This document shows positions 59,224-64,000 of a stretch of 64,000 nucleotides of DNA, one piece after another. Source of the DNA: Acidithiobacillus ferrianus (lineage in GTDB: Bacteria > Pseudomonadota > Gammaproteobacteria > Acidithiobacillales > Acidithiobacillaceae). A program made the position numbers and the translations under genes. Within the stretch, counting starts at the first letter, position 1. The number at the start of each line of letters is the position of its first letter. Below the pieces are notes generated by a model, which was not told the DNA's origin, did not search any database, and worked only from the letters and a program-made list of their open reading frames with translations. The stretch is from the NCBI RefSeq assembly GCF_010378095.1, contig NZ_WNJL01000040.1, positions 1-64,000 of the forward strand, written 5' to 3'.

Positions 59224-62200
59224 TCAGTGGCCTCCCGTGCCGGTGATCAGCGCAGCATCCACCTCTTGCTGGGCGACGCCATGCGCCGCGGCCAGCCGCT
59301 GGAATTCGGCATCGGGGGCTTGCTCCGCCAGCGCGGCATTCACCGTATCCCCTTTCCGCAAGGACTGCAGCAGCCGCTGGGCCAGTTTGCCGGGCGTCGG
59401 TCCTTCGCTGAGCAGGAAGGCGGGTAACTTGATCCCCAAGCGTTCCTCCAGCGCCAGTGCCAGTTCGACTCCCATCAGCGAATCGAGCCCGAGTTGACCG
59501 AGATTTTGGTCCGGCGGAATTTTTTCGACGGCCAGCCGCAAGATCTGTCCAACTTCGCGGCGCACCAGATCCGTCAGCAACGCCTGCGCCTCGCCCAGCG
59601 GCAGCGTTCGCAGTGTGGCGCAGAGATCCGCGTCGGTCGCGCCGGTGTCGTCCTCTACCCCCCGCGACAGTTCCGTAAAGCGCGGCGCCAGGGCGGTCGG
59701 CAAAAAGCGGCGTACCGCGCCCCAGTCCAGATCGGCCACCACCAGGGCGCTGGCATTCGTCAGCAGCATCGCCTCCAGGATATCGAGGGCCGTCGCCGCC
59801 CGTAGCGCCGCGCCGCCCAGCCGCTGCTGCAACACATCGCGCATCTGCGGATTACGGGCCAGGTAACCGGCATCCCCGATCGCTCCCCACAACACCGCGG
59901 TGGCCGGCAAGCCCTGGACCCGGCGTAGCGTGGCCAGTGCCTCCATCCAGGTATTCGCCGCCACGTAATGGGCCTGCCCGGGGTTGCCGAGCAGGGTGCT
60001 CACCGACGAGTACAGCACGAAGAAATCCAGCGGAGCACCCTGACTACTCTGATGAAGATGCCATGCACCGGCGATTTTTGGGTACAGCACGGCGTCTATC
60101 CGCGTCGCCGTCAGGTTTTGGGCGAGCGCGTCGTCAATGACGGCTGCCGCATGGATGATGCCCCGTAGGGGTCCGATCTCCGTCGCGATCCGCGTAAACA
60201 GCGCCTGTACCTGCACCCCGTCGCCGACATCGCAGGGCAGACAGTGCAGATCGACGCCCGCCGCCGTCATCGCCGTCAACGCTTCTTGGCCGGCCGCATC
60301 GGGACGTGCGGAGCGGCTGACCAGCACCAACCGTCTCGCACCCTTGGTCACCAGCCACTGCGCCGTCTCCAGCCCGAAACCGGAGAGTCCGCCGGTGACC
60401 AGATAAACACCGTCGGCAGACAGACGAAGACTCGCCCCCCCATGGCGCGAGGGCGGCGCGGCAGGGGTGAAGGGCGGTGCCATATCGATCACGATCTTGC
60501 CAATCTGCCGCGCCTGCTGCATATGCCGGAACGCTTCCACCACCCGTGCCGCCGGGAAACGGACCATCGGCAGCGTAAAGAAACCGTCTTGCGCAAAGTG
60601 TTCCATGATCGCCGTGAGCAGCCGCTGCGTCAGCGCCGCTCGCCCCAGCAGCAATTGATCGGCATCGATCCCGAAATAACTCAGATTATTGCGGAAGGGA
60701 CGCAGACCCACGGCGGTATTTTCGTAAAAATCCCGTTTCCCCAGTTCGAGGAAACGTCCAAAAGGCCGCAACACCTGTAGATTTCGGCGTATCGCCTCGC
60801 CGGAGAGGCTGTTGAGGAGCACATCGATACCGGTGCCGCCCGTATCGCGCAGAATCGCCTCGGCAAAGTCGAGGGAGCGGGAATCATAGACCCGATCCAC
60901 CCCCAACAGGCGCAGAAAATCTCGCTTTTCCGGAGAACCCGCCGTCGCAAAGATTTCGGCGCCGAGCTGCTGCGCGATCTGGATCGCCGCGATACCCACG
61001 CCGCCGGCGCCGCCATGGATCAATACGCGTTCACCGGCTTCCAGCCGCGCCAGTTCGCGTAACGCGTACCAGGCGGTGAAGAACACCGTAGGAATCGTCG
61101 CCACCGCCGCCATGTCCATGCCCGGTGGCAATGCGGCGATGGCCATTTCCGATGTCTGCACATGGGTACTGAAACTGGCGGGGGCAAAGCCGAGTATCGC
61201 ATCCCCCGGTGCCCAGCGGGTCACCCGCCGCCCCACTGCGACGACCCGCCCGGCGAACTCGAGCCCCAGACCGGGGCCGGAGAAACCGTTTTCGAGGGCT
61301 TCATCGGAAAGCATGCCCAAGGCGTACATCACATCGCGGAAATTGAGCCCCGCCGCGGCCACGGCCACCTCTACGGCATCGTCAGCAAGGACCGGGCGTG
61401 GAGGATCAGCCCATTGCAAATTGCGTAGCTGGCCAGGCAGCGAAAAACCCAATTGCCGGCGGGAAGATGCCTGCATCGGGTCTGCCACCGCTGGCGAGGT
61501 CAGTTCTTGTACCCGTGGGGCATACCGCCGGCCCTCGGTATCAAAGACCAGTTCAGTCTCCGCGCCGGGATCGAGCAGCGCACCGACGACGGCCGCCACC
61601 GTCGCCGCCGTGGGTGTCGCCATCCCCCAGTCGATCAGGCGCAGTGCCCATTCCGGCCACTCGTTCTGCAGGCTGCGGGCAAAGCCGCAGAGCCCCGCCG
61701 CATCCAGCGCCGACAAATCGGCCGATGGTTCATCGACCAGCGGACAAGTCGCGCGGACACCACCCGCCGTCAGCACAAAGACGGGCGCCACATCCGCCTG
61801 ACTCACGCCCCACAAGCCCAAAGTGCGGAGCATCTGACAGGATCGCGACAGCATCGCCGGCGAGAAAGGAGTCGTCAGCGCAGACCGCTCCAGATAGATC
61901 ACCCCCGCCCAATGCTTGTCCCCCGCTTTTTCGGTCAGAACAGCCGTCAGTGCGGCTTCAGAGCCGGCGGCAATGAAATGGCACTCAGCGCCAGCCGCCG
62001 TCAGCGCCGTCCGCAGCATCGCCACCCCCGGCACGTGCTCCGTTCCCGGCGTGCCCACCAGCAACCAGCGTCCGGCCGCGGAACGGCTTTCCGGCACCGC
62101 CTCCACCGATGCCGTTTTACGCAGCAACAAGGCGTATGCACCCGGACCGTCCCCTTCCGCACCCAAGACCATGCATCCGGCGAAACCACGGTCCTCCAGC

Positions 62201-64000
62201 CACTGTCGGCACTCCGTCATACCCATCAGAGGCGGACCGGACGCGTCCACCGTCCGCCACCAGGGTTCCGGATGCACCCCCTGTACCAGCAAGACACCCT
62301 CCGCGGCCACACAGTCCACGGCGCACTCCAGCATTTGCAACTGCACCTCCTTATCGGCCACATCCAGACGCAACCATGCCAGATGCACCACAGGCCGGTT
62401 TTCATCCCGCAGATGGAGGGTCGTCCACGGCGCCGTCGACGATGCCTCGGCATCATTCAACCCTGCCTGATAGAGCGCGCAGCGGACATCTCCCCCCACG
62501 TCCGCCGCGAGCGCCGGCAACCACTCCACCGCCGAATGGCTGATCTCCAGTAGCCCCAGGCGCTGGCCAGCGGATAACGCCACCCGCAACGCGGCGACCA
62601 TCGCACGCAGTCCGGCCAGCATCGACGGGGTCAGGGTCTGGAGAATGGCCGGATAAGCGGCCGTCGCGATCCGGGGCCATGTGCCCGACTCTCCGCCACC
62701 GGACTGATGCAAGCCCCAGCGCCCGACCTGCAGGGTGATCGGGAAAAACTCCGGGTAATCCTGCAGCAGGGTCTGCCAGATATCCGCCGCCGCAACCTCC
62801 TCGTCCCCCTCTGTCGAGGATTTCGCCCCATAGGCTTGCAGCAGCCCCTCCACCAGCGGCGAAAACTCCTCGACATAACGCCTGGCCGCGGCGCTATCCG
62901 CCAGCGCATCGGTCAATAGCGTGTGTAGAGCCGCCAGATCGAGCGGAATTCGCGCGTCGGCACCCCCCGCCAACGGTACCGGCGTCAGCCTGCTGTGCAA
63001 ATAGCGCAGACGCTCGGCGTCGCTGCGCCGCAGGCGCACCCGGCGCAGGCGCACCCCCTCACATCGTACCACCACCCTGCCTCGCCCATCGGTCAGGGCC
63101 GCATCCGCCAACAGGGACTGTGGCGAGCGGCGCAGCAGCCGTACGGACGCCCAGAGTATTTCCTCCGCCGCCGCCCGCAGGCTCAGCCGCTCGATACGCA
63201 CCGGCACAAAACCCCAGCCAGCCTCTGCGCCCTCGGCAGCCAGCAGATTCACAAAAAGCTGCAATGCCCCATCGAGCAATGCGGGATGCAACAAATAATC
63301 CGCGGCATCCGCCGGCGCCGGCAGCGCCAATCGCGCCAGCACGCCGTCCTCTTGCAGCCATCCCGCCTGTACCGACTGAAATCCCGGACCATAGTGGAGA
63401 CCGGCGATATCCGCCAGGCGATAGTGCTGCGCCGCGTCAAAATCCGGGAGCCGGGAGGGTGGCACCGGGAGTTCCTGAAGCGTATCCATTTCTGCGCCGG
63501 CACTGCCCTGGCGAATCCGCCCTTTGCCGTGGAGCGTCCAGCCCTCCTGCAACAACGGACGCGCTTGAATCGTCGCCCCCCCCTCCTCGTCCACGCTGAC
63601 GCGCAGCACCTTGCTGTCATCGCCATCGATGAGCAGCGGCGCCACGATTTCCAGATCCTCGATGACGAGATGCGCGGAACTCGCAAAGCGCTCGCGCGCC
63701 GCCGCCAGCAGCAACTCCACGTAACCCGCTCCGGGAAAGACTACGCCGTCTCCCACCCGATGATCCGCCAGAAAAGGCCATCGCGCCGTATCGATCTGCT
63801 GCTCCCATTCTCCGGCATGGCCAGCAACCGGATGTCCCAGCAACGGATGCACCGAATAAGCAGTGAGCGTCCGCGCCGACTCGCTGGTGACCGTATGCCA
63901 GTGATGTTCCCGCTCCCACGGATAACGGGGCAAATCGACCGCCGGGGCCGCTACCGGGTAATACCGCTGCCAATCCGTCGGCACCCCGGCCACCCAGAGC
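59224..64000 (-). CDS. Type I polyketide synthase, C-terminal part (partial)
   Basis: About 1590 residues are visible; the gene enters from beyond the window. The first residues are the post-AT linker (VDLPRYPWEREHHW). A dehydratase follows (HPLLGHP, catalytic DHRVGDGVVFPGAG), then a spacer that looks like a degenerate methyltransferase (QRLGLLEIS). An enoylreductase (LGMLSDEALENGFSGPGLGLEFAG; VLIHGGAGGVGIAAIQIA), a ketoreductase (LVTGGLSGFGLETAQWL, YSSVSTLLGNPGQAHYVAAN) and an acyl carrier domain (LGLDSLMGVEL) complete it. This full reducing loop makes saturated chains. No thioesterase is present. KS and AT must lie upstream. Confidence 0.92.
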   Translation of the reverse strand, partial: LWVAGVPTDWQRYYPVAAPAVDLPRYPWEREHHWHTVTSESARTLTAYSVHPLLGHPVAGHAGEWEQQIDTARWPFLADHRVGDGVVFPGAGYVELLLAAARERFASSAHLVIEDLEIVAPLLIDGDDSKVLRVSVDEEGGATIQARPLLQEGWTLHGKGRIRQGSAGAEMDTLQELPVPPSRLPDFDAAQHYRLADIAGLHYGPGFQSVQAGWLQEDGVLARLALPAPADAADYLLHPALLDGALQLFVNLLAAEGAEAGWGFVPVRIERLSLRAAAEEILWASVRLLRRSPQSLLADAALTDGRGRVVVRCEGVRLRRVRLRRSDAERLRYLHSRLTPVPLAGGADARIPLDLAALHTLLTDALADSAAARRYVEEFSPLVEGLLQAYGAKSSTEGDEEVAAADIWQTLLQDYPEFFPITLQVGRWGLHQSGGGESGTWPRIATAAYPAILQTLTPSMLAGLRAMVAALRVALSAGQRLGLLEISHSAVEWLPALAADVGGDVRCALYQAGLNDAEASSTAPWTTLHLRDENRPVVHLAWLRLDVADKEVQLQMLECAVDCVAAEGVLLVQGVHPEPWWRTVDASGPPLMGMTECRQWLEDRGFAGCMVLGAEGDGPGAYALLLRKTASVEAVPESRSAAGRWLLVGTPGTEHVPGVAMLRTALTAAGAECHFIAAGSEAALTAVLTEKAGDKHWAGVIYLERSALTTPFSPAMLSRSCQMLRTLGLWGVSQADVAPVFVLTAGGVRATCPLVDEPSADLSALDAAGLCGFARSLQNEWPEWALRLIDWGMATPTAATVAAVVGALLDPGAETELVFDTEGRRYAPRVQELTSPAVADPMQASSRRQLGFSLPGQLRNLQWADPPRPVLADDAVEVAVAAAGLNFRDVMYALGMLSDEALENGFSGPGLGLEFAGRVVAVGRRVTRWAPGDAILGFAPASFSTHVQTSEMAIAALPPGMDMAAVATIPTVFFTAWYALRELARLEAGERVLIHGGAGGVGIAAIQIAQQLGAEIFATAGSPEKRDFLRLLGVDRVYDSRSLDFAEAILRDTGGTGIDVLLNSLSGEAIRRNLQVLRPFGRFLELGKRDFYENTAVGLRPFRNNLSYFGIDADQLLLGRAALTQRLLTAIMEHFAQDGFFTLPMVRFPAARVVEAFRHMQQARQIGKIVIDMAPPFTPAAPPSRHGGASLRLSADGVYLVTGGLSGFGLETAQWLVTKGARRLVLVSRSARPDAAGQEALTAMTAAGVDLHCLPCDVGDGVQVQALFTRIATEIGPLRGIIHAAAVIDDALAQNLTATRIDAVLYPKIAGAWHLHQSSQGAPLDFFVLYSSVSTLLGNPGQAHYVAANTWMEALATLRRVQGLPATAVLWGAIGDAGYLARNPQMRDVLQQRLGGAALRAATALDILEAMLLTNASALVVADLDWGAVRRFLPTALAPRFTELSRGVEDDTGATDADLCATLRTLPLGEAQALLTDLVRREVGQILRLAVEKIPPDQNLGQLGLDSLMGVELALALEERLGIKLPAFLLSEGPTPGKLAQRLLQSLRKGDTVNAALAEQAPDAEFQRLAAAHGVAQQEVDAALITGTGGH

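Noticed and set aside
1..64000. CRISPR arrays
   Set aside because: No regularly spaced short repeats were seen; the only tandem repeats are the 39-base units inside the thioredoxin-like gene.

Overview
The window looks like chromosomal DNA of an Acidithiobacillus-type acidophilic chemolithotroph of the A. ferrooxidans group. This is an inference from the gene set: a Group 2-like uptake [NiFe] hydrogenase with its maturation genes, a long hopanoid locus, GatCAB and mobile-element debris. No database search was possible. The core DNA is GC-rich. The stretches at 1.2-2.4 kb and 23.7-27.8 kb are clearly AT-rich and look imported.

Layout: (1) 0-4.2 kb holds an O-methyltransferase, a frameshifted MATE-type exporter, an unrecognised ORF, and decayed IS630 and IS3 elements. 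(2) 4.3-22.1 kb is the hydrogen-oxidation island. It carries an APC permease, hypB-A-E-D, a SIS-domain gene, hypC-F, an NHL-repeat protein, a NifU/Rieske fusion, two tiny membrane proteins and a TPR protein. These are followed by a maturation protease, two duplicated four-cysteine proteins, hupL, hupS and a divergent sigma-54 activator. A -24/-12 promoter can be proposed for hupSL and a separate sigma-70 promoter for the TPR-to-hypB operon. (3) 22.1-33.2 kb is an accessory graveyard: a truncated cysB-like gene, IS66 and other transposase relics, a phospholipase-D gene cut in two, VapBC, integrase relics, a 0.13-kb direct repeat and a secreted thioredoxin-like protein. The insert inside the phospholipase-D gene is a 4-kb block whose gene order matches microcin B17 mcbD-E-F-G. 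The YcaO gene is broken; the ABC exporter and pentapeptide immunity genes are intact. The region ends at a tRNA-Ser(UGA) whose anticodon is interrupted by a group I intron of about 219 nt. (4) 33.3-37.1 kb has a secreted SCP2-like protein and gatB-A-C. (5) 37.1-52.6 kb is the hopanoid locus: mlaA, hpnM, hpnH, a diiron protein, hpnL, hpnN, hpnK, hpnJ, hpnI, hpnA, hpnG, shc and a one-step squalene synthase. (6) 52.7-54.4 kb has gpsA, secB and tRNA-Glu(UUC). (7) 54.4-64 kb is a putative lipid locus: NAD-dependent epimerase/reductase, KpsS-like protein, GNAT/FemAB-type acyltransferase, alpha-oxoamine synthase, and the C-terminal part of a type I PKS that runs off the window.

How the parts work together: HypA-F build the NiFe(CN)2CO centre, the protease trims HupL, and the neighbouring genes resemble the extended hyp operon of cyanobacteria. 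Squalene synthase and Shc make hopene; HpnH, G, I, J and K extend and decorate it, and HpnN and the Mla-like proteins probably move it. The PKS has no thioesterase and is followed one base later by an alpha-oxoamine synthase. With the GNAT and epimerase genes this suggests a polyketide-derived sphingoid or ceramide-like lipid.

Most notable observations: the intron-split tRNA-Ser, the orphan microcin B17-type immunity half, the duplicated HiPIP-like cysteine motif in hydrogenase accessory proteins, and the PKS/oxoamine-synthase lipid locus.
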